Below, piece after piece: positions 31,570 through 44,342 of a DNA stretch of 64,000 nt. How positions within the stretch are numbered: position 1 is the first letter of the stretch; every line of letters begins with the position of its first letter. This DNA is from Areca catechu. Lineage: Eukaryota > Streptophyta > Magnoliopsida > Arecales > Arecaceae. Made by a program: the position numbers and the translations under genes. The notes under the pieces were generated by a model. It saw nothing but the letters and a program-made list of their open reading frames with translations. It made no database searches and was not told where the DNA came from. The DNA lies in NCBI GenBank assembly GCA_021397845.1, contig CM038038.1:71780748-71844747 (forward strand). Reading direction: 5' to 3'.

Positions 31570-33320
31570 TATAAGGCTACTCCTCATCAGAAGGGAAATC
31601 GATAACTATGGATGCCATGATCCTAGAGGCTGAGTATCTGGGCTTTCTATAAGTCAAGCTTCTGGTCCTGCTAGAAGGACCAAAGCGATGGAAACTAGGA
31701 GTATGAAACCCTAAAGTCCTAGTGATAGACTGGGTGGTCGGATCAGATGATGGAGATGGTGGCATATCTAATTGAGGAGCAAGGGGCTGATCTGATGGAT
31801 GATCTAAAGAAGCTGGTGGCTGATCTGGATCCACTATAGGTGGATGCTCCTATGCTGTTGGAGGTTGAGGTGCTGGAGGTGGAGAATCCAGTGGAGGACT
31901 TGATGAACTGACTGGAGCTAGGATAGGTGTCGTCACTGAATAGCTACCAGTATATTTATAAGTCCTGACTTTAACGTCCCCCTGAGCTATGTTAGTGAGT
32001 CACGAGTCTTTGTTCTCAGGTCATGGAGCTTAGTCTATAAACCATCCTCTCTATCATATAGGATCTAAAACTCAATCCAAACAGGGCTAGCTATCAAAGA
32101 AGCTATCCTTGCTCCTATCTGATCATCAAGTCTATCACTGGGCTAAGGAGCAGTAGGTCTTTGCGATGAAGCCCCCAATATCATAGGTGTAGGTGGGGTG
32201 GTTGGCTTTGAAGGCCTTGCCTATGCTGTTGTGCTAATAGCTATCTTTGAAGGTTCATGCTCAGCTGCTCCAAGCTCCCGCTCAGAATTTGGCTTTGCCT
32301 CCTACCCAAAAGCTCGTCGCACCCACCGACCTCCATGCTTTCTATACCCCATATAGTGCAGGGACTTGTCATCATATGTATTGATATATAGTATCTCCTT
32401 GAAGGCTTCGCTCTCAAAGGATACACCAAATGCTTTGAAGATCCTAGTCAATCCAATGCCATAGGGTAGACAAAGCTTTATGCTAGTAGCTACCTCTTGC
32501 ATCTGTCTAGCCATAATCCCTGGTAGATTAATGGCTGTCTCCCAAACAAGTGCGACCATCAACATAAGCTCTCTCTCAGTGACAAAGTCAAATCGACCTA
32601 TCTTCGATACCAGGATCCAAGTAATAATGTGATATAGTAGCATCATCTCTATAGATAATTGGTTGGCCACAACCATTGAGATCACTTGCACATCATCCCT
32701 CTCTAAAATACATCTGAAGCCTTCCTGCTTGTCCCCCAACTAATATACAGTCATACCATGGAGAGGAATCTCCCAAACATAGCTTAACATCTCATCACTA
32801 ACAAGAATTGAAATCCCTCTAAAAATGACCACCCATCCATCTCCACCTCTGGCCATGGAGCTATAAAACTCACTAATTAGGTGAGGGTAGCACCTCTCAT
32901 GCATCGAATAGAAAGCCTCGCACCCTACAAATCAAATCCAATGTCCTATAGAGAATCCCTCTTGGTTAAAGTACCCAAAGTCTATACACCACCTGCATGA
33001 AATGGCCTTACCAATGACTCTCTCCACCATGGTGAAGGAGGAGGATTAGCTCAAGTCTCTCTCCTCTCCTCTAGGTCATGCCTAGCCTAGGAACAATGCT
33101 TGGTACCTCTCGAATCACCTGAACTAGGTCGAGTCCTCTTCCCATAGTAAGCTAGCTACTTTTGTGGTCCCATTTCCCTCAAATCCAAATGATGTGGATG
33201 GATTTAGGTCTAAAAGGAAGGCTAAGATCAAAAATCCCATTGTTGGAGGGGCAAGGGAGTGATTTGGAAAAGGTTTAGGAGAGAGAGGAATAAATGGAAT
33301 GAAAAACAAGTCACTCATCT
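31570..33320 (-). pseudogene. Sirevirus ORF3 of Sire-2
   Basis: Minus-strand blocks match the ORF3 of Sire-1: CILERDDVQVISMVVANQLS and MMLLYHIITWILV (32600-32715), LPYGIGLTRIFKAFGVSFE and KSLHYMGYRKHGGRWVRR (32302-32470), then a Pro-rich segment. The C terminus RTRSLTYRKPRYSASRIMAS ends with IVIDFPSDEE at 31577. The conserved final acidic motif and the order agree with Sire-1. Frameshifts separate the blocks. Its role in the element is unknown. Confidence 0.72.
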
Positions 33321-33559
33321 GCTAAAAAGTTATGATTTCTGTCAGTGAGTCGACACTTGGAATTAACCTATGAGTCGACACATGGGTGAGTCAATACTTG
33401 GTTAAAACTCAAGTATCGACTCAAGCACTAAGTCAGAACAAAAAATGAACTTTCCAATAAAATGAGATTAAGGGGGTTCATTTAATGATTTTAGGAGGTT
33501 TAGAATGATCAAAATAGTTATGTTTTCAATTGAATTGAGATTGCTAAGAGATAGAATTA

Positions 33560-35180
33560 AGCGAGTATAAAAAGTCTACTCAAAAGAATCTATCAATCCT
33601 AGTTCTCTCCTAATAATGTAAAATCTATCTTCATTAAAGTGTTTGATAAAAATATTAACTAATTATTTATCGGTGCAAACAAAGTTAAGCAATACATCAC
33701 TATTTTGAACATGATCTCTCAAGAAGTAGTATCTTATCTTAATATGCTTATTTCTTGAATGTTGAACAAGATATTTAGTTAGATTGATTGCACTTGTATT
33801 ATCATATCTTATAAAAATTTTATTTAATTTAATATCAAAATCTTTGAATTATTATTTAATCCATAATATTTAAGCACAATAACTTTTAGCTATAACATAT
33901 TCAGCCTCAATTATAGATAATGCAACTAAACTTTGTTTCTTGCTAAATCATGAGATTAAATTCACTTCAAAAAATTGATATGTTCTACTTGTATTCTTTC
34001 TATCTAACTTACATTGAGTAAAATCAGCATCTGAATATGTAATTGATGATTATCTAAAATACCATAATTCAATATTAATAGTTTCAGATAAATATCTAAG
34101 TATACGTTTGACAGTCAATAAATATGATTTCTAGTACACATGCAAACACTAAACATAATGTCTAGTCTACTTACAGTAAGATAAAGCAAAGAACCAATCA
34201 TACCTCTATATAGTTTTTGATCAATATTCTTACTACTTTCATCTTTGTCAAGCTTACAAGAGAGACTTATGGGCGTGCCAAGTAATTTTGTTGTCTCCAT
34301 CCTAAATTTTTTTAGTATCTCTCTAGTATACTTAGTTTGGTTAATGAAAATCTTCTTTTTAGTTTGCTCAATCTAGAGTCTGAGGAAGAAGTTTAGCTCT
34401 CCCATCATATTCATTTCAAACTTCTTTTGCATTAACTTGGCAAACTTTTGATAAAATTAGTTTAAAAAATAATATCAATAATATAAATTTGTACCACTAA
34501 TAAGCCATCATTTTTTTCTTTTCAAAAATAAAGTGGTAACTACATTTCCTCATATAAAACCATTTTCAAGCAAAAAATCTTTTTATCTATCATACCATGC
34601 ATATGGAGCCTGTTTTAAACTATAAAGAGATATATAAAGTTAAAAAATATAATTTGGATAAGTATAATCTTTAAAATTAGGTAATTATTTTAGATAAACT
34701 TTTTCTACTATGTATTTATTTAAAAATATACTTTTAATATCTATTTGGTATAATTTAAAATCTATGAAGCATGCAAATGTAAGTAATAATCTAATTATCT
34801 CTAATCTAGTAATATGTATAAAAATTTTATCAAAATCAATTCTCTTCTTAATTTATCTTTTAGCAACTAGTTTAGCTATGTTTCTTGTTATTGTACCATT
34901 TTCATCTAAATTATTTTTAAAGATCCATTTAATGCTAATAATTGAAGTATTAAGTGGTTTTTCTATTAAAGTCTAAATTTTATTTCTTTCAAAATGTTTT
35001 AATTCTTCTTGCATTGTATTTATCCTATTAGGATCTTTTTTTCAGCTTCTTCAATACTTTTGGATTCAATTTGAGATACAAAAGTCAAGTAATCATAAAC
35101 ATTTCTAAGAGAATATCGAGTTCTTATCCCTTTTGATAGATCAGCTATAATTAATTTCTTAGGATGTCCATAAGCATACC
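33560..35180 (-). pseudogene. RNase H and reverse transcriptase of Sire-2
   Basis: The thumb region METTKLLGTPISLSCKLDKD with DQKLYRGMIGSLLYLTVSRL is open at 34115-34300. The active site near 34460-34490 reads VVQIYIIDIIF, so YVDD has become YIID and one catalytic Asp is lost. The RT start (FAPVTRLEA-like) is hard to follow above 34600. The RNase H end lies towards 33600. The segment is dead. Confidence 0.8.
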
Positions 35181-36720
35181 TCTACTCTTTAAGTAGATCA
35201 TTTTGTCTTGAAGAGGTTCTTTCTTCTTCTTCCTTTTGATCTTCTTCAAGGTCTTTAGAAGGTGTATCCTTCACTATTAAGTTTTCCATCCTTTGAAGAT
35301 CTGTATCATCATCTAAAATATCTTCTTTTCTATAAGATATGCTATTAGATTCATCAAAAACTACATGCATGGATTATTTAATAACTAGGATTCTCTTATT
35401 GAAGACTCTATATATTTTATTAGATGTGGAGTTTCTTAAAAGGATACCCATTTGACTTGACATTAAACTTACCTAAGTTATCTTTTCCATTGTTTAGTAT
35501 AAAACATCGATATCCAAAAATATAAAAATATTTTATACTAGGTTTTCCACCTTTCTAAGATTCATAAGGTATTTTCTTTAAAATTGGATAGATCAAAATA
35601 TGATTTAAAATATAACATGCTATGTTAATAGCTTCCATCCAAAAATATCTTGAGAGGTCATTTTCACATAGCATGGTACATGCCATTTTTTAAAAATCCT
35701 ATTTTTTCTCTCTACAATCCCATGTTGTTGAGGTATCTTAGGTAAAAAAAATTGTACTTAATATATTTTTCATTGCAAAAGTTTCCAAAATCTTAGTTTT
35801 CTAATTTAGTTCTATGATCACTACGAATACAAATAATTGAAGTACACTTTTTATTTGAAATATTTCGATAAAACTTAGTCAAAGCTAAAAATGTTTTATC
35901 TTAGTGTGCCAAAAATATAATCTATGTAAAACTAGAGAAATCATTTACAATAACAATATCATATTTCTTTTCTCCTAAATTAGTAGTCCTTGTATGTCTA
36001 AATAAATCCATATAAAGTAATTCTAAGGGTTTAGATATAGAAACTATGCCTTTTAATTTAAAAGAACTTTTAAATTTTTTTAAAAATTGGTATGCATCAT
36101 AAATTTCATTCTTTTTAAAATTAATTTTTGGCAAGATTTTACGAGATCTTTTTGTTTAATTTAAAAAATAAATGCATGCTAGTATATCTTAATCTATGAT
36201 GATATAAACAACTAGTTTCATTGATTTTAGCTTCCATTGCAACTAAATATTGACCATTTTATATACAAAGATCATCAAGATCTATCATGTAGATATTTCT
36301 ATTACTATGTCTAATGAATATGACCCCATTATCATTGAGTCTAGAAATAATATATAATGAAGATTCAAAAACTAATTTAAATCCTTTATCATAAAATTAA
36401 CTAATACTAAATAAATTATATTTCAATCCTTCTACAAGTAAAATATTTTCTATATAGATAGAGAGGGTGACATACACTTTACCGATTTCAATGATTTTGA
36501 CTTTTTTATTGTCACCAAATATCACATTTCTTTCATTTATAGCTTCAAGAGATATGAATTACTTCATATTTCTGGTTATATATCTTGAACAACTACTATA
36601 TAGATACCAAAATCATTTTATCTCCTTGGTTGCAAAAAATATCTATAAAAGAAATTAAGTAGAAACTTTAGGTATCCAAGCCATCTAGAATCCTTTTGGA
36701 TTAATGGTGGCGGTTCTTGT
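35181..36720 (-). pseudogene. Integrase and protease region of Sire-2
   Basis: The open stretch 35922-36134 reads GIVSISKPLELLYMDLFRHT and KKYDIVIVNDFSSFT, the start of the integrase core with its first Asp. The RT linker MHVVFDESNSISYRKEDILD is at 35182-35370. HQNGIVERKNR-like wording near 35700, and protease and pre-integrase sequence above 36200, can be followed through many stops. Confidence 0.75.
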
Positions 36721-38400
36721 TGTAACCCAAACTTTTCTAACATTTTTAGTTTTCTATGATTACACAAATAAGTTTAGATCCTAATCTACCACAATAATGG
36801 CATGTGATACTAGAGGATGCAGAAGCAAAAAAATTTTTAAAATATTTTTATTATTTTTATTATTTAAAACCTAATCTGGATTTATTAAAAATAACTCTTT
36901 AACTATTTAAAAGTATTCCAAGTTTTTTGGAGCTATATGTAAACTTTTCAACAAAGGGTTTGACTTTAAACAATTCTTTTTTCAAACTCTTGTTTTCTAT
37001 GGTTAATGCTTTGTTTTCTTGTGAAAGCTTTTCATTTGTTAAAGCAATCTTCTATTTCTTTAAATCTTTCTTCTCTTAAGTTAATCTTTCATTTTCTTTT
37101 GATAATTTTTCCTTTTTATTTGTCAACGTAAGATTTGCATCCTTCAAATCTTTGTTCTGTTGAGTTAAGGTGTGGTTTTTTTGATAATTTTTTATTTTCA
37201 CTAGTTAACTCAAGAATTTCTTTCTTTATATCTTTATGTTTCAACTTGAGCTTTTTAAAATCATTCATGAGTTTAGAAAATGCATCTTGAAGTTTTTTAA
37301 ATATAAAATCAACTTTGATATCAGATCTCACCTCTTTATCATAGATAATGAAGTATAGATTTGCAACTTCTTGTATTTCCTTCTCGAAGCTAGCATCCTT
37401 GCTTTCACTTTATATCACCATCATTGCCTTCTTCTTGTATTTTTTTGATGCATTTTTGAAAAGAAGGTGGTCTATCTTATAGTGACACAACTTCTTATAT
37501 TCAAAATAAATAGGTTGCTCCTTCACCTTCTTCTTGCTTAGCTTTCCTTTATAGGGTTTTTTCTTGTAGCCATGCTTCTTTTTCCTTGTAAACCTTTTGA
37601 ACTTTCTTGATACAAGTGTCATCTTATCATCTTCATCTCTCTTATCCGAGTCATCACTAGATTCTTCCTTTGTAGTTATAGACTTGAGGGCAATGGTCCT
37701 CTTTTTTTTTTTATTTTCGGCATTCTTTTGCTTCAAGGATAGCTCATAAGTCATAAATGAGCCTAAGAGTTGTTCAAGAGGAAGTGTATCAACATCTTTG
37801 GCCTCTTGTATGGCTGTGACCTTTGTATCACATGAAGTTAGAAGTGACCTAAAAATTTTATTAACAAGTTCAGCATTAGAATAAGATTTATCCAAATTTA
37901 TTAAGCTATTAATGATATTGATAAATCTAGTATATATTTCAAGGATAGTTTCACTAGGCTCCATCCTAAACATTTTATAAGTATGGACAAATATATTAAG
38001 TTTAGATTGTTTACTTGATTAGTAGCCTCATGGATAACTTCAAATATATCCCATATTTCTTTGGCTAAAGTGCAAGTAAAAATCCCATTGAATTTATTAG
38101 GATCTAGAGCATAATAAAGCAAATTCATAGCTTAGCATTCAATTCAGCTTATTTTATGTTTTACTCATCCTAATCATCTTCAAACATGGGAATAGCAACA
38201 CCATCTACCATGACTGTGAGTTTATGAGGACCTTGAATGATAATCTTCCATATATTGTAGTCAATTGCTTGTATGTAAATGCACATGTGAGTTTTCTAGT
38301 ATATATAGTTTGTTCCATTGAATAAAAGAGGATTGTTTGATGCTTGCCCCTCAGCAATACATGTGCCAAATTGGGTATCTATTCAATCTTTGACTCTTGA
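36721..38400 (-). pseudogene. Gag of Sire-2
   Basis: The UBN2-type gag core begins near 38340 (SNNPLLFNGTNYIYWKTHMC). MNLLYYALDPNKFNGIFTC and NAELVNKIFRSLLTSCDTKV follow, then LPLEQLLGSFMTYELSLKQK and a knuckle in which CFECKKLGH has become YFEYKKLCH, so the zinc ligands are lost. The coiled-coil-like Lys/Glu-rich tail occupies 36900-37330. It corresponds block by block to the Gag of Sire-1. Confidence 0.8.
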
Positions 38401-38424
38401 TTGTCAGATCAAATTCACTAAGAA

Positions 38425-38440
38425 CCAAGCTTTGATACCA
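38425..38440 (-). promoter_or_regulatory. Primer binding site of Sire-2
   Basis: Minus-strand TGGTATCAAAGCTTGG lies two bases from the LTR end GGGCAACA. It is the initiator-Met type with one G to A change. Confidence 0.85.
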
Positions 38441-38442
38441 CT

Positions 38443-39906
38443 TGTTGCCCAATGAAGCAACCCAAGAGGAGAGGGGTGAATTGAAATTTTTAATACTTGA
38501 AACAAGTATGTGCTGAATTTGAAAAATAAGTAAAGTAAGTATGTAACAATATATGTATGCAGATTATAACTAAATACAATACTTAAGAAAAGAAAAAGAG
38601 GAGGAAAGCAAAGCATAACAAACATACAAGATTTATAATGATTTGGTACACTCCAAGCATCTATATCCACTAACAAATAATTCCTTGAAAATTTTACATA
38701 ATCCTTCAAGATTATAACCGGTTTGTTTTCTAGGCTCACAAACCTAACCCAGTTGGTTTTTCCCTAGACTTACCAACCACAACCTCACAACACACTAACT
38801 CTAGGCATGCAATCCAATTCCAAGGCTTGGATATGCCTATCTCCTAGTTGTAATCCCCTTGAAACTAGTTACAACTCAAAATAAAGTGCAAGAAGTGACA
38901 AAACTAAAAGCTCTCTAAAAGTATAAAAGAAAAGTAAATGAAGGTCTTGAAAGAATCTTTGAGTTGTATTCTTTAGTAAAAACCTCAAATCATTGCTTTG
39001 ATTGCTAGTGGTTGAGAAATGATTGCACATTTTTTAAGAGCTAGGTTTTTCTTTTTGAAAGTTTACTTTTTGGAAGATTCTCTTGCAAGTATTAGCTTTT
39101 TCTTGGATTCTCTTGCCTCTTCTATGTATTTGGTGAGGAATAAATACTTTTAAAAACTTCAAAAATATGTTTATAATGTTTGGAGATGAAAACAAGCTGT
39201 TTAACACCTTTTCCAAGCTTTTGCACTTATGAAAATATAGCCATTACTATGCTATCAGAAGATAAAGTATTGACTCAAAGTCTATGAGTCAACCCTTGAA
39301 TCGATACTTTAGAGACTAATATTGACTCACAAGCTATGTTCAAAAAAAATTACTCTCTAGATTTGCTTGAGACTATGACTCATAGAGTATGAGTCAATCT
39401 TTGAGTCGATACTTCAAAGCCTAGTATCGACTCACAAACTTGTACCAGAAATTTAGCCTTCTATTATTTTTCTGCAACTATGACTCATAGACTATGAGTC
39501 GACCTTTGAGTCGATACTTCAAAACCAAGTGTCGACACATAAACCTGTGCCGGGTGAAACTCTATGTGCCAGTTCTCTTTTTTTTTTGAGTCATTTCTGA
39601 AGATTGACTCACCATTTCCTTGAGTCGACACTTGTGCCAATTAAAAAATATGTGCCAATCTTGAAACACAAAGCTTCAACTTAATTTCTTCCATATTAAT
39701 TCTCAAAAATCCATTAAATCCATGCTTTTTCATTTGAAAGACAACTAAAATAGTGAAATTTTTATGCTTAAATGGATCAACTAGTCTTTTCTTTCATTGA
39801 GTTTGTAGGGTGTTTGAAATAACAATCTCAATACTCCAACAAAATAGTAGTATCCCATATATACTCAAATATTTTGTTATTCATCAAAATCAAGACCGGA
39901 GTCAAA
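38443..39906 (-). mobile_element. 5' LTR of Sire-2
   Basis: The plus-strand start is TGTTGCCCAATG. The end should be at 39906, where GAGTCAAA abuts the duplication ACATA. The GTCGAC array (39250-39640) is largely decayed to ATCGACTC and GTCAACCC forms, consistent with C to T change at CpG sites. Confidence 0.88.
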
Positions 39907-39911
39907 ACATA

Positions 39912-40016
39912 AATCACCACATCATCTGCTAGGTATAAGTAGATCATGCTTATCGCCTGCATCTGAAATTGCCTCTTACTTTGATCCTCCATTGTAGTTG
40001 GCCTCTCCTTGCATAT
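39912..40016 (-). pseudogene. N-terminal gag fragment of element C
   Basis: On the minus strand the frame reads MQAISMIYLYLADDVVIYV and then continues, after Sire-2, with LSMASPM at 29170. This is the first part of a Copia UBN2-type gag. It proves that the flanks of Sire-2 belong to one element. Confidence 0.8.
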
Positions 40017-40747
40017 TGATAGGGGATGGATAACAGAAGGATCGTCGACGAACTAAGAAGTTACCGAAGATTAGAGTATCCTATTTTTTTTTGATTTTTT
40101 TGTAAAGGGTGCCGAAGGAAAAAATGGAGATGGAGGGTAGGAAAATTGGACACTTTAGGACTAGGGACTTACATTCACGGAGAGACATCTCACCTCTAGG
40201 GCATCTCACCCATCCCACTACATGTAGCCTAGGGCATCCCATCCATCTCACTACATGCGAAGCCTAGGGCATCCCACCCAAATCGTTACCCAGCATCGTG
40301 AAGGAAAACCCCTAAGACCATAAAGGGGATTCGACAGGAAGGGGATAACTAGGGTCTCACACCCCTCGATGCCCAAAGACGAAGGACAGACAGGCCTCTC
40401 ACCCTCCCCATACAGGGCAAACAAAAAAAAAAAACTCTTTTCGAAAAAACTCACTTGATTAACCAAACTGATTTTTTTTACAAAGGACTGAGGGTAGTAT
40501 TTATAGACCTGTCCAACCCTCATTTGAATTTAAATATAAGATAAAAAGATAGGGATGATTCAAATTTAAATACAAGATAGGATAAGATAAGCCTATCCAT
40601 ATCTCAGTCTTAACTAACCAAATCCTAATTCAAATTTCAAACAAAAGATAAAGATAAATCCTAAATTTATTTTGGATATGCTCTGAGATTCATGCGGCTC
40701 CAAGATTCATGCTTGCTCCGGGATCCATGCTGATGATGTCCCCATCA
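40017..40747 (-). mobile_element. LTR 1 (3' LTR) of J
   Basis: Begins TGATAGGGGATGG and ends GATGTCCCCATCA on the plus strand. It contains GCATCCCACCCAA-type phrases and a poly-A run that are shared by the other two copies. The next base starts the polypurine end of the internal region. Confidence 0.9.
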
Positions 40748-42645
40748 TTCCCCTAAGGTGGGGAGAACTCAACTCCGTTGAGTCGAGGTCAGCAGGGACT
40801 TTGGTGGGATCGAATCCATTCAAAAAGAGCTCTTCCTGTGCATCTTTAAAAGTCATGTAGCTTTGAGATCTATGTAGCTTGGAGATCTGTGCTTCAATAT
40901 TTTTTTGGAACTACTTTGAGATCCGTGCAATCTTGAGAACTATGCTGGACTTGAAGTCGGTAATTGGAAGCTAGCTTTGCCTTGAGAAGGGTGTAGAAGG
41001 ACTTGCTTTCACGTTCATGTCAGGGGGCTTTTTTTTTTTTTGCTTTGATGAGTGTGCGGAACACCCAGAATAGGGGTTCCGGTCCTTGGAGGGAAGATCC
41101 GACGGGCTCTCCTCCGGTGATGGAGTTGGGCTGGTGGTGGTGGCACAGGGACATGGTGGCGTGGCCCTGTCCTGGTGATTGGCGGTGGCATGATGGTGGA
41201 TCTGTCGATGGTATCAGGAAGGAAGACGGTGGTAAGGGGTGGAGATGGCATTGCTTGATCTCGGGTGGTGTGACAGTGAAGACAATGGTGGCTCGATGAG
41301 AGGGAGGCACATCTGTGGGAGGGGACGGCATTCGCCAGTGGAGGTGAGGCATCGGGCAGATTCGGAGAGGATGGGCGACTGGAGGTGTCCTTCGATGGGG
41401 GGTGGGGGGAGAAGACGGTGGGGGATGTCGTTGCCATGCTTGCTGTAGCCCGAGAAGGACTGGCCGCCGGAGTTAGTGTCGTCGGAGTAACTAGAGAACT
41501 TTTGGATGCAGCCGTTGGTGTCAGCCTCGTAGTTGGTGAACTTCAGGTCAGGGATGTTGCCTTCGTGGGCATAGGAGGAGAATTCGTCGGTGCCATCGAT
41601 GGCAGCGGTGGCATAGCTGGTGAAATTGGTGGTGACAACTTTCCCGTCAGGCTGGTAGATGGCGAAGGAGTCATCGTGGCCGATGGAGTCATGGCTGCTG
41701 GGTGTTGACGGTCAGCGGCTGCTGGGTTTGGACGACGGCCGTGGGAGATGGGGCGGTTGATCTGGCAGGAGTTGGGGCATCGACGAGGCATCATGGTGTT
41801 TCCATTTTTGCCTCCGGTAGAGGGGCATCAGCCATGGAGACGGAAGGGGCAGCAGTGGAGGCGATTCGGAAGTGGAGGTGAGGCAGCATGAAATTGGTGA
41901 CGACGTCGGGCTTCATGGGAGGCAGAGAGGGGGTGGCTCGTTCACCAAGTTCCCAAATAACGCATCAAAAGAGAAATTCCCCTTGAAGTCCTCGATGTCG
42001 AAAAAAAGGGGGATATAAGTAGTAGATGAAACCTTTTGTGATACCATGACTTCCTGGCACCTACTCCAAGTTCATCACAAAATTCAAAGATCCAAGACAG
42101 AGATTATATTGCGAAATGGGACTCGATCCAGAGATTACGTATGAAATGGGAGAAGCATTTCAATTGGAGGCAGTGGATAGAAGCATCGACTAGGTTTCTA
42201 GAACACGATATCTGAAATCACTTGCAAAGAAGATCGGAGTATTCGAGGGGTGGGCTATGATTCTGTGGCTCTATTCCATGGATTTATGGAGTGGTAAAGG
42301 TTGGAGAGGCGATGGCGTTCGAGGATGGCTCGGGTAGTGGCGATCTGGAAGATTCGAGAAATCTGAGATCTGGGAGAGGGTGAGCGGGGTTGTTGCTGGT
42401 GGATGTTGGGGCTTTGCATTCACGACGAAGTTGACTGATTTGGTGGCGGAATGGTGATGTCTCAGACAACAAAGGAAAAGGGGGGGTGTGGATTTGGGTG
42501 GAGATGGAGCGGATGGAGTCACGGTCGGCTCGATGGTCGCGGTGGATCAAGAGCAGGGAAGACGGAGAATGTTAGATCAGGTGGGGGGAATATGGGTTTG
42601 GGAAAGAAACGTACCCTAACTTGATCTATGGCTCTGATACCAATT
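40748..42645 (-). other. Internal region A of J
   Basis: About 1.9 kb. The left end (plus strand) has the double hairpin beside the polypurine tract and, on the minus strand, encodes DSTELSSPHLRGM, like the tail of E and F. A poly-T run at 41028-41041 marks the point where internal region B is broken. 41042-42600 is GC-rich and gives several open frames in Pro/Ser- or Gly-rich language with no family resemblance. The primer site GGCTCTGATACCA (plus strand) is at 42630-42642. Confidence 0.7.
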
Positions 42646-43324
42646 TGATAGGGGACGGATCAGGAAAGGATCGTCGGTGAACTAAGAAGTCACCGAAGAT
42701 TTGGGTATCCTATTTTTTTTTGATGGCGAAGGAAAAAATGGAGATGAAAGATAAGAAAATTGGACACTCTAGGACTGGGGACTTACATTCACAGAGAGAC
42801 ATCTCACCTCTAGGGCATCTCACCCATCCCACTATATATAGCTTAGGGCATCCCACCCAAATTGCTACCTGGGGTCGTGTAGAAAAATCTTTAAGACCAT
42901 AGAGGAGATTCGACGGGAAGAGGATAACTAGGGTCTCACACCCCTCGACGCCCAAAGGCGAAGGATAAACATGCCTCTCACCCTCCCCATATGGGGCGAA
43001 CGAAAAGAAAAACTCTTTTTGAAAAAACTCACTTGTTTAACCAAATTGATTTTTTTTACAAAGAACTGAGGGTGGTATTTATAAACCTGTCCAACCCTCA
43101 TTTGAATTTGAATACAAGCTAAAAAGATAGGGATGATTCAAATTCAAATATAAGATAGGATAAGATAAGCCTATCCATATCTCAATCCTAACCAACCAAA
43201 TCCTAATTCAAATTTCAAACAAAAGAGAAAGATAAATCCTAAATTTATTCTGGATATGCTCTGAGATTCATGCGCTCCAAGATTCGTGCTTGCTCCGGGT
43301 TCCATGTTGATGATGTCCTCATCA
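42646..43324 (-). mobile_element. LTR 2 of J (shared)
   Basis: It aligns end to end with LTRs 1 and 3 (TGATAGGGGACGG to GTCCTCATCA), with a ~50-bp gap. It serves as the 5' LTR for internal A and the 3' LTR for internal B. Confidence 0.9.
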
Positions 43325-43624
43325 TTCCCATGAGGTGGGGAGAACTCAACTCCGTTGAGTCGGGGTCAGCGAGGACTTTGGTGGGACCGAATCCATTCAA
43401 AAAAAGCTCTGCCTATGCATCTCTAAAAGTCATGCAACTCTGAGATCCATGCAGCTTGGAGATCCGTACTTCAATATTTTTGGAATTGCTTTGAGAGCCG
43501 TGCAATCCTGAGAACCGTGCTAGACTTGAAGTCGGCAATTTGAAGCTGGCTTTGCCCTGAGAAGGGTGCAGAAGGACCTTGCTTTCACATTTGTGTCAGG
43601 GGCTTTTTTTTTTTGGTATCAATT
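43325..43624 (-). other. Internal region B of J, deleted
   Basis: Only the ~285 bp next to the polypurine tract are kept, highly similar to 40748-41030. At the poly-T run (43604-43614) the sequence jumps to the primer-site phrase GGTATCAATTT. About 1.6 kb present in region A is missing here. Confidence 0.85.
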
Positions 43625-44337
43625 TGATGGGGGATGGATCAAGGAAGGATCGTTAGTGAGCTGAGAAGTCACCGAAGATTAGGGTATCCTATTTCTTTTT
43701 TATTTTTTTGTAAAGGGTGGTGAAGGAAAAAATGGAGATGGAGGGTAGGAAAATTGGACACTCTAGGACTAGGGACTTACATTCACGGAGAGACATCACA
43801 CCTCTAGGGCATCTCACCCATCCTACTACATGTAGCCTAGGGCATCCCATCCATCTCACTACATGCGGAGCTTAGGGCATCCCACCCAAATCGTTACTTG
43901 GGACCGTGAAGGAAAATCCCTAAGACCATAGAGGGGATTCGACGGGAAGGGGATAACTAGGGTCTCACATCCCTCGATGCCCGAAGGTGAAGGATAAATG
44001 GGCCTTTCACCCTCCCCATACGGGGCTTACAAGAAGAAAAACTCTTTTCGAAAAAACTCACTTGATTAACCAAACTAATTTTTTTTACAAAGGACTGAGG
44101 GTGGTATTTATAGACCTGTCTAACTCTCATTTGAATTTGAATACAAGAATAAAAGATAGGGATGATTCAAATTCAAATACAAGATAGGATAAGATAAGCC
44201 TATCCATATCTCAATCCTAACCAACCAAATCCTAATTCAAATTTCAAACAAAAGATAAAGATAAATCCTAAATTTATTCTGGATATGCTCCAAGATTCGT
44301 GCTTGCTTTGGGATCCGTGCTGATGATGTCTTCATCA
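43625..44337 (-). mobile_element. LTR 3 (5' LTR) of J
   Basis: Begins TGATGGGGGATGG and ends GATGTCTTCATCA. The right duplication CATAT follows immediately. By eye the three LTRs agree at roughly nine bases in ten. Confidence 0.9.
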
Positions 44338-44342
44338 CATAT

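Larger units (their letters stand above)
29182..39906 (-). mobile_element. Sire-2: Sirevirus-like Copia element in the gag of C
   Basis: A 10.7-kb copy of the same family as Sire-1 lies in the opposite orientation. The target duplication is ACATA (29177-29181 and 39907-39911). Order on the minus strand: 5' LTR, primer site, gag, protease-integrase, RT-RNase H, ORF3, polypurine tract and 3' LTR. It is more decayed than Sire-1, with few frames longer than 150 codons and a changed RT active site. The outer end at 39906 has lost the TG terminus. Confidence 0.92.
40017..44337 (-). mobile_element. Element J: short LTR retrotransposon in a tandem three-LTR arrangement
   Basis: Three LTR copies (40017-40747, 42646-43324, 43625-44337) alternate with two internal regions. 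The whole block is bounded by the perfect duplication CATAT (40012-40016 and 44338-44342) inside element C. Primer sites adjoin the left ends of the second and third LTRs, so the element reads on the minus strand. The internal regions have no recognisable gag or pol domain. The coding tail near the polypurine tract resembles that of E and F. It must depend on proteins of another element. Confidence 0.88.

Noticed and set aside
41003..42550. Open frames of 80-140 codons on both strands in element J
   Set aside because: GC-rich low-complexity language, overlapping frames on opposite strands, no domain and no conservation in internal region B. A real gag could not be supported.
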